Source: Modicisalibacter coralii
GTDB lineage: Bacteria > Pseudomonadota > Gammaproteobacteria > Pseudomonadales > Halomonadaceae
Reading direction: 5' to 3'
Assembly: GCF_004117855.1 (NCBI RefSeq)
Contig: NZ_QWBW01000012.1
Span: forward strand, 116,908-180,907
DNA length: 64,000 nucleotides
The notes beneath the pieces are model-generated. The model worked only from the letters and a program-made list of their open reading frames with translations, made no database searches and was not told where the DNA came from. Of this stretch, positions 39,871-49,559 are shown in pieces (the stretch's first letter is position 1; every line of letters begins with the position of its first letter). The position numbers and the translations under genes were made by a program.

Positions 39871-40958
39871 CAGACGGCTCCGGGCGAGGATGTCGCGTCA
39901 CCGGCGACGGGAAGGGTCGGCCACCACTCGGCAATCCGGGCGGCGGCGGCGGGGATGTCGATACGGGTCATGTCGGTCTCGCTGTCGCGACCGGGCGGCG
40001 GGCTGAAGGCCAGGCGGTGTGTCTCGCGATTGCAGGTCTGCCAGCGTAGCGGCGTGGCCGAGCGCTTGGCGGGGTAGAAGCCTGCCGTGGGGACATCGAG
40101 GCAGCCGGCGACGTGCAGCGGGCCGGTGGAACCGGCGATCAGCAGGTCGGCGGCCGCCAGGCTGCGGGCGAAGGCGGTGAGTCCCGCGCGGGGCGGCAGC
40201 AGCACGGCAGGAATGTCTCGCGCGTGGAGGCGATCGGCCAGATGCTGGGCCGCGTCCCGCTCCTGCGGACCGAAAGTGAGTACCCACTTCGATTCGAGGT
40301 TCGATGATTCGGCGATTGCCGTCACCAGATCGGCATACTGGTCCAACGACAGGTTGACCGCCGAACCGCCGCTGCCCGGGTGCACGAAGGCCCAGCGGCA
40401 GGCCGGGTCCAGATTCAGTTCCTCGGCCAGCCCGCGTCGCTCTTGCCGGCGGGTCTCGGCGGCCAGCGGCCAATAGGGCGGTTCCAACCGGGGCGGCGAC
40501 TGATGCATCGCCGCCAGCAGCGACTCGGCGAGCTCGAGGTTGTAGCGGTACTCCGGTCGTGCCGAGCGCGAGCGCCGCTGGACGACGCGCCGATTGTAGA
40601 AGACCTGGGCCCACTTGGTGGCCGGCGCCAGGCGCAGCGGGATGCGCGCGCGCCAGCCCAGCCAGCCGACGCGTGGCGTCGAGAACAGCGTCAGCAGGGC
40701 ATCGAAGCGTCCCGTGCGCAGGCGCTCGAGCAGTGCCCGTTGCGCGGCTTTCGTGCCCTCGGCGCCGGGGTCGAGGATCACCTCGTCGATCCACGGGCAG
40801 CACTCGGCCAGGGGGGCGGTATAGGCGGGCACGAGCACGCTGATCCGGTTGCCGGGGTGGGCGCGCTTGAGGCACGCCAGGGCCGGCCAGGCGAGCATGA
40901 AGTCGCCGAGCTTGTCGTTGCGCACGACCAGGATGCGTCGTCCTTTGCTGAGTGTCAT
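39870..40958 (-). CDS. Glycosyltransferase family 9 (heptosyltransferase-like)
   Basis: 362 aa. ILVVRNDKLGDFMLAWPALACLK and LPLYTAPLAE-type N-terminal Rossmann half, FVHPGSGGSAVNLS and LIAGSTGPLHVAGCL in the donor half. Sequence is WaaQ/WaaF-like, suggesting a third heptose addition. Start at 40958 (MTLSKGRR). Overlaps the GT2 gene, so the two form a leftward unit, perhaps with kdkA upstream. Confidence 0.85.
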   Translation of the reverse strand: MTLSKGRRILVVRNDKLGDFMLAWPALACLKRAHPGNRISVLVPAYTAPLAECCPWIDEVILDPGAEGTKAAQRALLERLRTGRFDALLTLFSTPRVGWLGWRARIPLRLAPATKWAQVFYNRRVVQRRSRSARPEYRYNLELAESLLAAMHQSPPRLEPPYWPLAAETRRQERRGLAEELNLDPACRWAFVHPGSGGSAVNLSLDQYADLVTAIAESSNLESKWVLTFGPQERDAAQHLADRLHARDIPAVLLPPRAGLTAFARSLAAADLLIAGSTGPLHVAGCLDVPTAGFYPAKRSATPLRWQTCNRETHRLAFSPPPGRDSETDMTRIDIPAAAARIAEWWPTLPVAGDATSSPGAV

Positions 40959-41012
40959 CGCGGTTTCCGGCTGCAATCTCAAGGCGCCCGACACGGCGTC
41001 GAACGTGGCGGA

Positions 41013-41738
41013 TTATACCCGACCGCCGGCGCCCCCGGACACGTCGCGGGCGGCATAGCCGCGGCGGATGGTTGGCGAGCAGGCCGTGGCGGCGAACTTC
41101 GCCAGCGAGCGTTCCAGGCGCTCCAGGTTGCGTTCCCGCCAGGCGCCGGGGCGGCGCAGGCGGCAGCGGTCGAGGTCGATCAGCCAGACCGTCTCGTCGG
41201 GGGTGACCAGCAGGTTGCGGGCGTTGAGGTCGACGTGGTCGAGCCCGGCGTCGTGGAAGCGGCGGATCGTGGCGCCGACCCGCTCGAGCAGCGCGGTGTC
41301 GGCCTCGCCCAGACAGTCGGCCAGCGACCGGGCTCCCGCGAGGCGCACCGTGAGCAGCGCCGCGCGGTAACCCAGCCGGTGCCGGTGGACCCAGCCGGCG
41401 ACGGGCCGTGGCACCGGCAGGCCCCGCTCGAAGAGCCGGGCGGTGAGACGCAGTTCGCGAAAGGCCCGCGAGCGCTCGTGGCCGGTCCACAGGTAGCGGT
41501 CCTCGCTGAGGCGGGCGATCATCCCGCCGCGACGATAGGCGCGCAGGACCCATTCTTCCTCGGCGACACCCACCACCGAGGGGTCGACGAACAGGCTGGC
41601 ACCCCGCCCCGGGGCCTGGCCGACGATGGCGTCCCGCGCCCGCCAGAAGGCCCCGTTGAACCAGGCGGGGCCGATTTGTGGCGGCGTCCGTGCGTCACAT
41701 AGAATGCCGGCATCATGTAAAATGAAATCTTTTCCCAT
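41013..41738 (-). CDS. kdkA: 3-deoxy-D-manno-octulosonic acid kinase KdkA
   Basis: 241-aa Kdo kinase of the KdkA/WaaP fold that phosphorylates Kdo in LPS inner cores with one Kdo. Seen: WVLRAYRRGGMIARLSEDRYLW, RAFRELRLTARLFERGLPVPRP, and the catalytic segment IRRFHDAGLDHVDLNARNLL...VWLIDLDRCRLR. Start at 41738 (MGKDFILHDAG) fits homologues; an ATG at 41759 has a better AGAGGA 6 nt upstream and would overlap the waaC start codon. Divergent from waaC. Confidence 0.87.
   Translation of the reverse strand: MGKDFILHDAGILCDARTPPQIGPAWFNGAFWRARDAIVGQAPGRGASLFVDPSVVGVAEEEWVLRAYRRGGMIARLSEDRYLWTGHERSRAFRELRLTARLFERGLPVPRPVAGWVHRHRLGYRAALLTVRLAGARSLADCLGEADTALLERVGATIRRFHDAGLDHVDLNARNLLVTPDETVWLIDLDRCRLRRPGAWRERNLERLERSLAKFAATACSPTIRRGYAARDVSGGAGGRV
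41676..41705 (+). promoter_or_regulatory. Candidate waaC promoter inside kdkA
   Basis: TTGTGG (41676-41681), 18-bp spacer, TAGAAT (41700-41705), about 50 bp before the waaC ATG. A TAAAAT at 41718 is an alternative -10. Confidence 0.4.
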
Positions 41739-41757
41739 CCGGAACGTTGCCAACTGC

Positions 41758-42849
41758 ATGAAGCATCCTCTGCCTGCCCAGCCCGCGCACATCGCGATCC
41801 TGCGACTCTCCGCGCTGGGCGATGTCTGCAACCTGGTGCCCACCGTGCGCGCTCTGCAACGCCAGTGGCCGAATGCCCGCATCACCTGGATCATCGGCAA
41901 GGGGGAACACAGTCTACTGACCGGCCTTTCCGGGGTCGAGTTCGTGGTCTACGACAAGGCGACGGGACTCGCCGGCATGCGCGAGATCTGGCGGCGCCTC
42001 GCCGACACCCGCTTCGACGTGCTGCTGCACATGCAGCAGGCGCTGCGGGCCAGCGTGCTGTCGCTGGGGCTCAAGGCCGGCGTGCGGGTGGGCTACGACC
42101 GGGCGCGGGCCAAGGACTGGCAGTACCGCTTCACGCACCGCCAGATCCCGCCGCATCCGCGGGCCCACGTGCTGGAGTCGTTCATGGACTTCGCGCGCCT
42201 GCTGGGCGTCGAGGACACGCATCTGGCGTGGGACCTGCCGATTCCCGACGAGGCCCGTAGCGAGGCCCGCCGACTGACCGGCGAGGCCCCCTATGCGCTG
42301 ATCAGCCCGTGTGCCAATCCGCGGCTGCGCAACTTTCGCAACTGGTCGGCCGAGGGCTACGCCAGCGTGATCGGCCATCTGTGGAGCCAGCACGGCCTGA
42401 AGAGCGTGCTGACCGGCGGCGGCAGCGCCCAGGAGCGCGAGATGGGCGAGCGGATCCGGGGTCTGGTCGGCGACGAGGCGGTCGTCGACGCCATCGGGGC
42501 CAGCTCCCTCAAGGGGCTGCTGGCACTGATCGACGCGGCGCGGCTGGTGATCGCCCCGGATTCCGGGCCGGTGCACATGGCCAACGCCCTGGGCCGTCCG
42601 ACCGTGGGGCTCTATGCCACCACCAATCCGCAGCGTGCCGCCCCCTATTGCTGGCGCGACTATGTCGTCGACCGTTATCCCGATGCCGTGCGTACCTACC
42701 TGCACAAGCGCCCCGAGTCGATCACCTGGGGCCAGCGGGTACGCCATCCCGACGCCATGAGCCTGATCCACGCCGACGACGTGATCGCTCGCATCGAGCA
42801 GGTACTGGCGCTTGGCTCTTCCGACCGCGATGCTGGAGTTCCGCGATGA
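41758..42849 (+). CDS. waaC: Glycosyltransferase family 9, probable heptosyltransferase I (WaaC-like)
   Basis: 363 aa. [22 protein letters not shown] at the N-terminus, [15 protein letters not shown] in the middle, and [32 protein letters not shown] near the C-terminus, typical of family 9 heptosyltransferases. WaaC adds the first heptose to Kdo; the name rests on neighbourhood (hldE and waaA follow) and on WaaF being accounted for elsewhere. The stop overlaps hldE as ATGA. Confidence 0.75.
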   Translation: MKHPLPAQPAHIAILRLSALGDVCNLVPTVRALQRQWPNARITWIIGKGEHSLLTGLSGVEFVVYDKATGLAGMREIWRRLADTRFDVLLHMQQALRASVLSLGLKAGVRVGYDRARAKDWQYRFTHRQIPPHPRAHVLESFMDFARLLGVEDTHLAWDLPIPDEARSEARRLTGEAPYALISPCANPRLRNFRNWSAEGYASVIGHLWSQHGLKSVLTGGGSAQEREMGERIRGLVGDEAVVDAIGASSLKGLLALIDAARLVIAPDSGPVHMANALGRPTVGLYATTNPQRAAPYCWRDYVVDRYPDAVRTYLHKRPESITWGQRVRHPDAMSLIHADDVIARIEQVLALGSSDRDAGVPR

Positions 42850-44276
42850 AGCTCGATCTGACCGCTCTGGAACAGGCCCGCCTGCTGGTGGTGGGCGACG
42901 TGATGCTCGACCGCTACTGGCACGGCGGTACCTCGCGGATCTCGCCCGAGGCCCCGGTACCGGTCGTGCGTGTCGACGAGTCCGAGGATCGGGTGGGCGG
43001 GGCGGCCAACGTCGCGCTCAACATCGCCGCGCTGGGCGGCCACGTGGCGCTAGCCGGGCTGACCGGCGACGACGACAATGCCGAGGTGCTCAGGGCTCGG
43101 CTCGATGCGGCTGATGTAAGTGCTTACTTTCAGCGGAGCCCGCAAGTACCAACGATCACCAAGCTGCGGGTGATGAGCCGCAACCAGCAGTTGATTCGTC
43201 TGGACTTCGAGGAGAGCCTCGCCGAGGTGGATACCCGCGAGCTGCTCGACAAGGTGACGGCGCTGTTGCCGCAGACCGACCTGGTGATCCTCTCCGACTA
43301 CGGCAAGGGCACGCTCAATCGCGTCGAGGAGCTGATCGCGACGATCCGCGCCGCCGGCAAGCGGGTGCTGGTCGATCCCAAGGGCAGCGACTTCCGCCGT
43401 TACCGGGGGGCCAGCGTGATCACCCCCAACCTCACCGAGTTCGAGGCGGTGGTCGGGGCCTGTCGCGACGACGACGAGCTCGCCGCGAAGGGCGAGCGGC
43501 TGCGCGCCGAACTCGAACTCGAGGCGCTGCTGATCACCCGCAGCGAAAAGGGCATGACGCTGATCCGCGAGGGCCACGCCCCGTTGCACCTGCCGACCCG
43601 GGCCCGTGAAGTCTTCGACGTCACCGGTGCCGGCGACACGGTGATCGGCGTGCTGGGACTGGCGCTGGCCGCCGGCCACGCCTACCCCGAGGCGATGACC
43701 CTGGCCAACCTGGCCGCCGGGCTGGTGGTCGCCAAGCCGGGGACCGCGACGTTGTCGGTCGCCGAGCTCTACACCGCCCTGCACGGCGACAAGCTCGCCG
43801 AGTTCGGGGTGATCGCCGCGCCCGCCCTGGTCGAGGCGGTGCGCGCGGCGCAGGCCCGCGGCGAGCGGGTGGTGATGACCAACGGCTGCTTCGACATCCT
43901 CCACGCCGGTCACGTCGCCTATCTCGAGCAGGCCCGGCGGCTCGGCGACCGCCTGATCGTGGCGGTCAACGACGATGCCTCGGTGGCCCGGCTCAAGGGG
44001 CCGCGACGACCGATCAACCCGCTCGAGCGGCGCATGCAGGTGCTCGCCGGGCTGGCGGCCGTGGACTGGGTGGTGCCCTTCGACGACGACACCCCGGCGG
44101 GGCTGATCGAGTCGGTGCTGCCCGACGTGCTGGTCAAGGGCGGCGACTATCGCCCCGAGGCGATCGCCGGCGGCGAAGCGGTGATCGCCAACGGCGGCGA
44201 GGTGCGCGTGCTGGGCTTCGAGGACGGCGTCTCGACCACCGCGATGATCGGCACCATCCTCGACCGCGAGCGCTGA
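42846..44276 (+). CDS. hldE: Bifunctional heptose 7-phosphate kinase / heptose 1-phosphate adenylyltransferase HldE
   Basis: 476-aa two-domain enzyme of ADP-heptose synthesis. Residues 1-320: ribokinase-type kinase ([44 protein letters not shown]). From about 343: nucleotidyltransferase with [12 protein letters not shown] (HxGH) and [13 protein letters not shown]. Full fusion as in E. coli. Start overlaps waaC by 4 bp; waaA starts 3 bp after its stop. Confidence 0.96.
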   Translation: MKLDLTALEQARLLVVGDVMLDRYWHGGTSRISPEAPVPVVRVDESEDRVGGAANVALNIAALGGHVALAGLTGDDDNAEVLRARLDAADVSAYFQRSPQVPTITKLRVMSRNQQLIRLDFEESLAEVDTRELLDKVTALLPQTDLVILSDYGKGTLNRVEELIATIRAAGKRVLVDPKGSDFRRYRGASVITPNLTEFEAVVGACRDDDELAAKGERLRAELELEALLITRSEKGMTLIREGHAPLHLPTRAREVFDVTGAGDTVIGVLGLALAAGHAYPEAMTLANLAAGLVVAKPGTATLSVAELYTALHGDKLAEFGVIAAPALVEAVRAAQARGERVVMTNGCFDILHAGHVAYLEQARRLGDRLIVAVNDDASVARLKGPRRPINPLERRMQVLAGLAAVDWVVPFDDDTPAGLIESVLPDVLVKGGDYRPEAIAGGEAVIANGGEVRVLGFEDGVSTTAMIGTILDRER

Positions 44277-44278
44277 GC

Positions 44279-45598
44279 ATGCTCGACCCCCGGCTCGCCA
44301 GACGCCTCTACAGCGGCGTCCTCTATCTGGCGGCTCCGCTGATCGGCTGGCGTGTCTGGCGCGAGTCGGCGCCCGGTCATCCGCGGCGTGAGCGGCTGGG
44401 CTGCATTCCGCGCCAGGCGCCGGCGCCGCGCCTCTGGATTCATACCGCCTCGGTCGGCGAGGTGGTCACCGCCGCGCCGCTGATCCGCGGCCTCATCCAG
44501 CGCTATCCGGCGACCGCGATCATCGTGACCACCATGACCGCCACCGGCGCAGAGCGCGTGGATTCGCTGTTCAGAGGCGAAGTGAGTCATTACTTCTTGC
44601 CGCTGGATTTCCCCGGGGCGACACGCCGTTTCCTCGATCGGCTGGCGCCCACGCTGGCGATCGTCGCCGAGACCGAACTGTGGCCCAACCTGCTCGAGGC
44701 CTGTGCCCAGCGTTCGGTGCCGGTGCTGCTCGCCAACGGCCGCTTGAGCGAGGGCGCCTTTCACACCTACCGCCGCTTCGCCGCGCTGTCGCATGGCATG
44801 CTGCAGCAGGTGGCCTGGGTCGGCGCCAAGTCCTCGCTCGACGCCGAGCGTTTCCGGGCCCTGGGCTGCCCGTCCGAACGGGTCGTGGTCACCGGCGCGC
44901 TCAAGTTCGATCTGCAGGTCGACGAGCGGCTGCGTGCCGATAGTGAGCGCTTGCGTTCGCGGTGGGGCGAGCGCCCGGTGTGGGTCGCCGGCTCGACCCA
45001 TCCCGGCGAGGACGAAGCCGTGCTCGCCGCTCATGCGCGCTTGCGTCGGTCCCATCCGCAGGCCCTGCTGGTCCTGGTGCCGCGCCACCCGCAGCGCTTC
45101 GAGGCGGTCGCCGAGCTGTGCCGCTCGCAGGGCGTGTCGCTGGCCCGGCGCTCCCGCGGCGAGACGCCGACGGCGGATACCGCGGTGCTGCTCGGCGATA
45201 CCATGGGCGAGCTGATGCGCTTCTACGGCGCCGCCGATCTGGCCTTCGTCGGCGGTTCGCTGGTGCCGGTCGGCGGCCACAACCTGCTCGAGCCGGCGGC
45301 GCTGGGCACGCCGGTACTCAGCGGCCCCCAGCTCGACAACCTGCGCGAGATCGCCGACACCCTGGCAGCGGCGAACGCGCGCTGCGAGGTCAGCGATGGC
45401 GATGCGCTCGGCGATGCCCTGATCGCGCTGTTCGACGACCCCGACGAACGGCGCCGGCTGGGCGCCGCCGGTCAGGCCGTGGTCGACGACAACCGCGGCG
45501 CTCTGGCCAGGACCTTGGCCGAAGTTGGCACTTACATCGAGGCGGCGTCGGGCGGCACGCCGCCGTCCGGTTCCGAGGCTGCGGCGTCCGGTCGCTGA
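44279..45598 (+). CDS. waaA: Kdo transferase WaaA (KdtA)
   Basis: 439-aa membrane-associated family 30 glycosyltransferase placing Kdo on lipid IVA. N-terminal helix, then IHTASVGEVVTAAPLI with the catalytic Glu, VTTMTATGAERV, PLDFPGATRRFLDRL, TELWPNLL, and EPAALGTPVLSGP. Together with KdkA this suggests a single phosphorylated Kdo, as in Haemophilus or Vibrio; that is inference. Coupled to hldE. Confidence 0.94.
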   Translation: MLDPRLARRLYSGVLYLAAPLIGWRVWRESAPGHPRRERLGCIPRQAPAPRLWIHTASVGEVVTAAPLIRGLIQRYPATAIIVTTMTATGAERVDSLFRGEVSHYFLPLDFPGATRRFLDRLAPTLAIVAETELWPNLLEACAQRSVPVLLANGRLSEGAFHTYRRFAALSHGMLQQVAWVGAKSSLDAERFRALGCPSERVVVTGALKFDLQVDERLRADSERLRSRWGERPVWVAGSTHPGEDEAVLAAHARLRRSHPQALLVLVPRHPQRFEAVAELCRSQGVSLARRSRGETPTADTAVLLGDTMGELMRFYGAADLAFVGGSLVPVGGHNLLEPAALGTPVLSGPQLDNLREIADTLAAANARCEVSDGDALGDALIALFDDPDERRRLGAAGQAVVDDNRGALARTLAEVGTYIEAASGGTPPSGSEAAASGR

Positions 45599-45654
45599 CC
45601 GCGAAACGCGATCGCGATTAGGCTGAAAACTTCATGAACATCCAGGAGTCCGTC

Positions 45655-46653
45655 ATGCACGTGACCGTCTACAGCACCCAGCCCTACGATCGGCGCTTTC
45701 TGGAGGCGATGCGCGAGACACGCTTCGCCGATGCCGGTATCCAGTGGCACTTCCAGGAGGCCGCGCTGAACGCCGAGACGGTGGCGCTGGCCCACGGCAG
45801 CCAGGCGGTCTGCGTGTTCGTCAACGACAGCCTCGACGAGGCGGTGCTGGCCGGGCTGCACGCGGCGGGCGTGGAGGCGGTGGTGCTGCGCTGTGCCGGC
45901 TACAACAACGTCGATCTCGAAGCCGCGCGGCGACTGGGACTGTTCGTCGCCCGGGTGCCGGCCTACTCGCCGGAGGCGGTCGCCGAGCACGCCATGGCGT
46001 TGATCATGACCCTCAACCGCAAGACCCACCGTGCCTACAATCGCGTTCGCGAGGGCAATTTCGCCCTCGATGGCCTGCTCGGCGAGACGCTGTTCGGCAA
46101 GACCGCCGGGGTGGTCGGCACCGGGCGTATCGGCCTGGCCATGGCGCGCCTGCTGCACGGTTTCGGCTGTCGGGTGCTGGGCTTCGACCCCTACCCCAGC
46201 CCCGACTTCGCCGCCTGGGGCGAGAGCGCGGCCCTCGACGACCTGCTCGCGGCCTCGGATATCGTCACGCTGCACTGTCCGCTGACCGACGCGACCCACC
46301 ATCTGATCGATGGCGACGCGCTGGCACGCATGAAGCCGGGGGCGATGCTGGTCAACACCTCGCGCGGGGCGCTGATCGACACTCCGGCAGTGATCGAGGC
46401 CCTCAAGGCGCGACGCCTGGGGGCGCTGGCGATCGACGTCTACGAGCAGGAGAGCGAGCTGTTCTTCCGCGATCATTCGGCCGAGATCATCGACGACGAT
46501 CTCTTCGCCCGCCTGACGAGCTTCCCCAACGTGCTGATGACCGGCCATCAAGGGTTCTTCACCGCCGAGGCGCTCGACGAGATCGCCCAGGTCACCTGCG
46601 AGAACCTGCTCGCCTTCCGTGACGGGTCGCCCTGCGCCAACCGCCTCGCCTGA
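45655..46653 (+). CDS. ldhA: D-lactate dehydrogenase LdhA-type (2-hydroxyacid dehydrogenase)
   Basis: 332-aa NAD-dependent D-LDH reducing pyruvate. LRCAGYNNVDLEAARRLGL, NAD motif GVVGTGRIGLAMARLL, LHCPLTDATHHLID, VNTSRGALIDT, and catalytic His in TGHQGFFTAEAL. Start at 45655 has AGGAG 6 nt upstream, better than the track start seven codons earlier. 56 bp after waaA; convergent with rpiA. Confidence 0.9.
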   Translation: MHVTVYSTQPYDRRFLEAMRETRFADAGIQWHFQEAALNAETVALAHGSQAVCVFVNDSLDEAVLAGLHAAGVEAVVLRCAGYNNVDLEAARRLGLFVARVPAYSPEAVAEHAMALIMTLNRKTHRAYNRVREGNFALDGLLGETLFGKTAGVVGTGRIGLAMARLLHGFGCRVLGFDPYPSPDFAAWGESAALDDLLAASDIVTLHCPLTDATHHLIDGDALARMKPGAMLVNTSRGALIDTPAVIEALKARRLGALAIDVYEQESELFFRDHSAEIIDDDLFARLTSFPNVLMTGHQGFFTAEALDEIAQVTCENLLAFRDGSPCANRLA

Positions 46654-46670
46654 ACCGCGGGGGTCGGGGC

Positions 46671-47342
46671 TCAGCGGGTGTGGCGTTCGATGCCGCTTTC
46701 GGTGCCCAGCAGCAGCACGTCGGCGGGACGCCGGGCGAACAGGCCGTTGGTGACCACGCCGACCAGATTGTTGAGCTCGGCCTCGGTGCGCGCGGGCTCC
46801 TCGAACAGCGCATCGAAGCAGTCGAGGATCTGGTTGCCGTTGTCGGTGATCACGCCGTCGCGATAGACCGGGGTCATGCCGAGCCGGACCAGCTCGCGGG
46901 CAACGTAGGAGCGGGCCATGGGAATCACCTCGATGGGCAGCGGAAAACCGCCCAGCACCTCGACCCGCTTGGAGGCGTCGGCGATGCACACGAAGCGCTC
47001 GGCGCAGGCGGCGACGATCTTCTCGCGGGTCAGCGCGGCGCCGCCGCCCTTGATCATTTCCAGCCGGGCATTGATCTCGTCGGCGCCGTCGACGTAGACC
47101 GGCAGGCTGCCCACGTGGTTGAGCTCGAACACCTCGATGCCGTGATCCTTGAGGCGCTGCGCGGTGGCCTCGGAGCTGGCCACCGCGCCCCGGAAGTCGT
47201 GCTTGTACGCGGCCAGGGCGTCGATGAAGCAGTTGGCGGTGGAGCCGGTGCCGACGCCGATCACCGCGTCGGCGGTCAGCAGGGGCCGGATTTCATCGAT
47301 GGCGGCGGCGGCGACCGCGCGCTTGAGTGCGTCTTGGCTCAT
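46671..47342 (-). CDS. rpiA: Ribose-5-phosphate isomerase A
   Basis: 223-aa pentose phosphate enzyme interconverting ribose-5-P and ribulose-5-[30 protein letters not shown] and [18 protein letters not shown] are diagnostic, with PTGNGNxI-type DNGNQILD later. Divergent from ilvA across 181 bp holding both promoters. Confidence 0.96.
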   Translation of the reverse strand: MSQDALKRAVAAAAIDEIRPLLTADAVIGVGTGSTANCFIDALAAYKHDFRGAVASSEATAQRLKDHGIEVFELNHVGSLPVYVDGADEINARLEMIKGGGAALTREKIVAACAERFVCIADASKRVEVLGGFPLPIEVIPMARSYVARELVRLGMTPVYRDGVITDNGNQILDCFDALFEEPARTEAELNNLVGVVTNGLFARRPADVLLLGTESGIERHTR

Positions 47343-47523
47343 GTCAGGGCTCGCTGGTGAATGGCGTGCGCATTATAGGCGAGCCGTCGCCCGCTGTAGA
47401 TGGCCGGCCGCGCCCGGCAACGCGGCGCGCTGGACGAGTCGCCGTCGCTTCTGCTACCAATAGGGGTTCTCTCCATGCCGGGCGCAATGCCCACGCGACG
47501 CGCGATTCTCCAGGAAAAACAGG

Positions 47524-49038
47524 ATGCTCGAAGACACCGTCAAGAAGATACTCCAGGCCCGCGTCTATGAAGCGGCCCGCGAAACCCCCCTTTCTCCCGC
47601 CCATTTCCTGTCTCGCCGTCTCGACAACCGGATTCTGATCAAGCGCGAAGACCTCCAGCCGGTCTACTCCTTCAAGGTGCGGGGTGGCTACAACAAGCTG
47701 GCCCAGCTCAGCGACGAGCAGAAGGCCAAGGGCGTGATCGCCGCTTCGGCGGGCAATCACGCCCAGGGGGTCGCGCTGGCGGCGAAGCAACTGGGCGTCA
47801 AGGCGGTGATCGTGATGCCGCGCATCACTCCGGAGATCAAGGTCCAGGCGGTGCGCGCCCGGGGGGCCAAGGTGGTCCTCAAGGGCGACGCCTTCAGCGA
47901 GGCCCAGGCGCATGCCCAGGCGCTGATCGCCGAGCACGGCTACACCTATATCCCGCCCTTCGACGATATCGACGTGATCGCCGGCCAGGGCACGGTGGGC
48001 ATGGAGATCCTGCGCCAGAACGCCGGCCGCCTCGATGCGATCTTCGTGCCGGTGGGCGGCGGCGGCCTGATCGCCGGGATCGCCGCCTACGTCAAGTACC
48101 TGCGCCCCGAGGTCAAGGTGATCGGCGTCGAGAGCGAGGACAGCGCCTGCCTGAAGGCCGCGCTGGAGGCCGGCGAGCGCGTGGTGCTCGACCAGGTCGG
48201 CGTGTTCGCCGAAGGCGTGGCGGTGGCGCAGATCGGCGAGGTGCCGTTCGCCATCGTCCGCGACCTGATCGACGGCGTGATCACCGTGAATACCGACGAG
48301 ATGTGCGCCGCGGTCAAGGACACCTTCGAGGACACCCGGGCGGTGGCCGAGACCTCGGGCGCGCTGGCGCTGGCCGGCCTCAAGAAGTACGTCCAGCAGA
48401 CCGGTGCCCAGGGCGAGACCCTGGTGTGCATCAATTCCGGGGCCAATACCAACTTCGACCGGCTGCAGCACATCGCCGAGCGCACCGAGCTGGGCGAGCA
48501 GCGCGAGGCGATCCTGGCGGTGACCATCCCCGAGCGCCCGGGCAGTTTCAAGAAGTTCTGCCGGACCATCGGCCGGCGCATGGTCACCGAGTTCAACTAC
48601 CGCTATGCCGACGCCGAGCGAGCGCACATCTTCGTCGGCGTGCAGGTCAAGCCGGGTGGTGACGACCGGGCCGAGGTGATCCGCAAGCTGCGCGAGGCCG
48701 ACTATCCGGTCGAGGACCTCACCGACAACGAACTCGCCAAGTTGCACATCCGCCACCTCGGCGGCGGTCGGCCCAAGGCGCACTTCGAGGAGGAGGTCTA
48801 TCGCTTCGAATTCCCCGAACGCCCCGGCGCGCTGATGAACTTCCTCACCCATCTGCCGGCCGACTGGAACATCTCGCTGTTCCACTACCGCAATCACGGT
48901 GCCGCCTACGGTCGGGTGCTGGTGGGCATGCAGGTGCCCAACGGCGACCGCTGCCACGTGGAGGAGCATTTCCAGGCGATCGGCTACCGCTTCTGGAAGG
49001 AAACCGACAACGTCGCCTACCGGCTGTTCATGGAATAA
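47524..49038 (+). CDS. ilvA: Biosynthetic threonine ammonia-lyase IlvA
   Basis: 504-aa PLP enzyme converting threonine to 2-oxobutanoate, first step of isoleucine synthesis. PLP lysine in YSFKVRGGYNK, SAGNHAQGVALAA, PVGGGGLIAGIA, and two C-terminal ACT-like domains (from about 330) for isoleucine feedback, so the biosynthetic rather than the catabolic form. No leader peptide was seen upstream. Confidence 0.96.
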   Translation: MLEDTVKKILQARVYEAARETPLSPAHFLSRRLDNRILIKREDLQPVYSFKVRGGYNKLAQLSDEQKAKGVIAASAGNHAQGVALAAKQLGVKAVIVMPRITPEIKVQAVRARGAKVVLKGDAFSEAQAHAQALIAEHGYTYIPPFDDIDVIAGQGTVGMEILRQNAGRLDAIFVPVGGGGLIAGIAAYVKYLRPEVKVIGVESEDSACLKAALEAGERVVLDQVGVFAEGVAVAQIGEVPFAIVRDLIDGVITVNTDEMCAAVKDTFEDTRAVAETSGALALAGLKKYVQQTGAQGETLVCINSGANTNFDRLQHIAERTELGEQREAILAVTIPERPGSFKKFCRTIGRRMVTEFNYRYADAERAHIFVGVQVKPGGDDRAEVIRKLREADYPVEDLTDNELAKLHIRHLGGGRPKAHFEEEVYRFEFPERPGALMNFLTHLPADWNISLFHYRNHGAAYGRVLVGMQVPNGDRCHVEEHFQAIGYRFWKETDNVAYRLFME

Positions 49039-49137
49039 CGGCCCTTTTCCTGTCCAATTCGCCGGTGTGGGCGCTTGCTCACCCGGCAGCCCTCGTATTA
49101 CAAGGGCTTACATATCAGCCTTTGCTGAACCGGAGAC

Positions 49138-49166
49138 TTGTCATCGGCGTGTCACGGCCCTATAGT
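49138..49166 (+). promoter_or_regulatory. Strong sigma70-like promoter ahead of MITE 1
   Basis: TTGTCA (49138-49143), exactly 17-bp spacer, TATAGT (49161-49166). The predicted start near 49173 falls 4 bp before the MITE, so the element would be transcribed as the leader of the small ORF. Confidence 0.65.
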
Positions 49167-49176
49167 CGGTGGCGCC

Positions 49177-49325
49177 CCTAGGCTTTGTACGAAAACTACC
49201 TGCGCTCGGCAATACGGCGTTAAAAATCGGCTCAAAATGCTCATTTACACCCCGTAAACTCCGCGTTTTCGCCGATTTTTGCCTTGTCTTGCCTTCGCTC
49301 GCTGACTTTTCGCACAGAACCTAGG
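49177..49325. mobile_element. MITE-like inverted-repeat element 1 (about 149 bp)
   Basis: Ends CCTAGGCTTTGTACGAAAA (49177-49195) and TTTTCGCACAGAACCTAGG (49307-49325) are inverted repeats matching at 16 of 19 positions. Internal AAAAATCGGC / GCCGATTTTT arms let the whole element fold into a hairpin. Flanking CTAG (or TA) is consistent with a target duplication. No transposase; probably moved by an IS elsewhere in the genome. Confidence 0.75.
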
Positions 49326-49359
49326 GCGTGAGTCATCGATAACAACTCTCGGAGCGGTC

Positions 49360-49455
49360 ATGAAACGCAAGCCTGACCTGGTCATGGCACTGGTACTCAT
49401 TTTCGGACTCGGGGTGGTCGCCACCGGTTATGCCCAGACTCTGGTCGGGAGTTGA
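49360..49455 (+). CDS. Small membrane protein (31 aa), unrecognised
   Basis: ORF too short for standard calling: ATG at 49360 with GGAG 6 nt upstream, stop TGA 49453-49455. Starts MKRKPDLVMA, followed by one hydrophobic helix (about 8-24) and a short polar tail ending TLVGS. Positive-inside rule suggests a cytoplasmic N-terminus. A near-consensus promoter lies 190 bp upstream and a strong terminator 36 bp downstream, giving a compact transcription unit. The function is unknown. Confidence 0.65.
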   Translation: MKRKPDLVMALVLIFGLGVVATGYAQTLVGS

Positions 49456-49459
49456 GGCA

Positions 49460-49478
49460 TCGCCGCCACACGCGGCGA
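49460..49478 (+). terminator. Small hairpin after the 31-aa ORF
   Basis: TCGCCGC / GCGGCGA perfect 7-bp arms with a CACAC loop, directly after the stop codon and just before the larger terminator. No U-tract. Confidence 0.4.
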
Positions 49479-49490
49479 CACGTCGAGTCA

Positions 49491-49523
49491 AAGGCCGCCG
49501 CGGAATCACTCCGCGGCGGCCTT
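49491..49523. terminator. Bidirectional terminator between the small ORF and fthC
   Basis: AAGGCCGCCGCGGA / TCCGCGGCGGCCTT perfect 14-bp arms with an ATCAC loop. T-rich tails on both sides are short. Confidence 0.8.
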
Positions 49524-49559
49524 GTCGTTTCTGGGGGATAGCTCAGGTGCCGCGTGGCG

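Noticed and set aside
47343..47523. Attenuator leader peptide for ilvA
   Set aside because: No short ORF rich in Ile/Leu/Val with a terminator was found.
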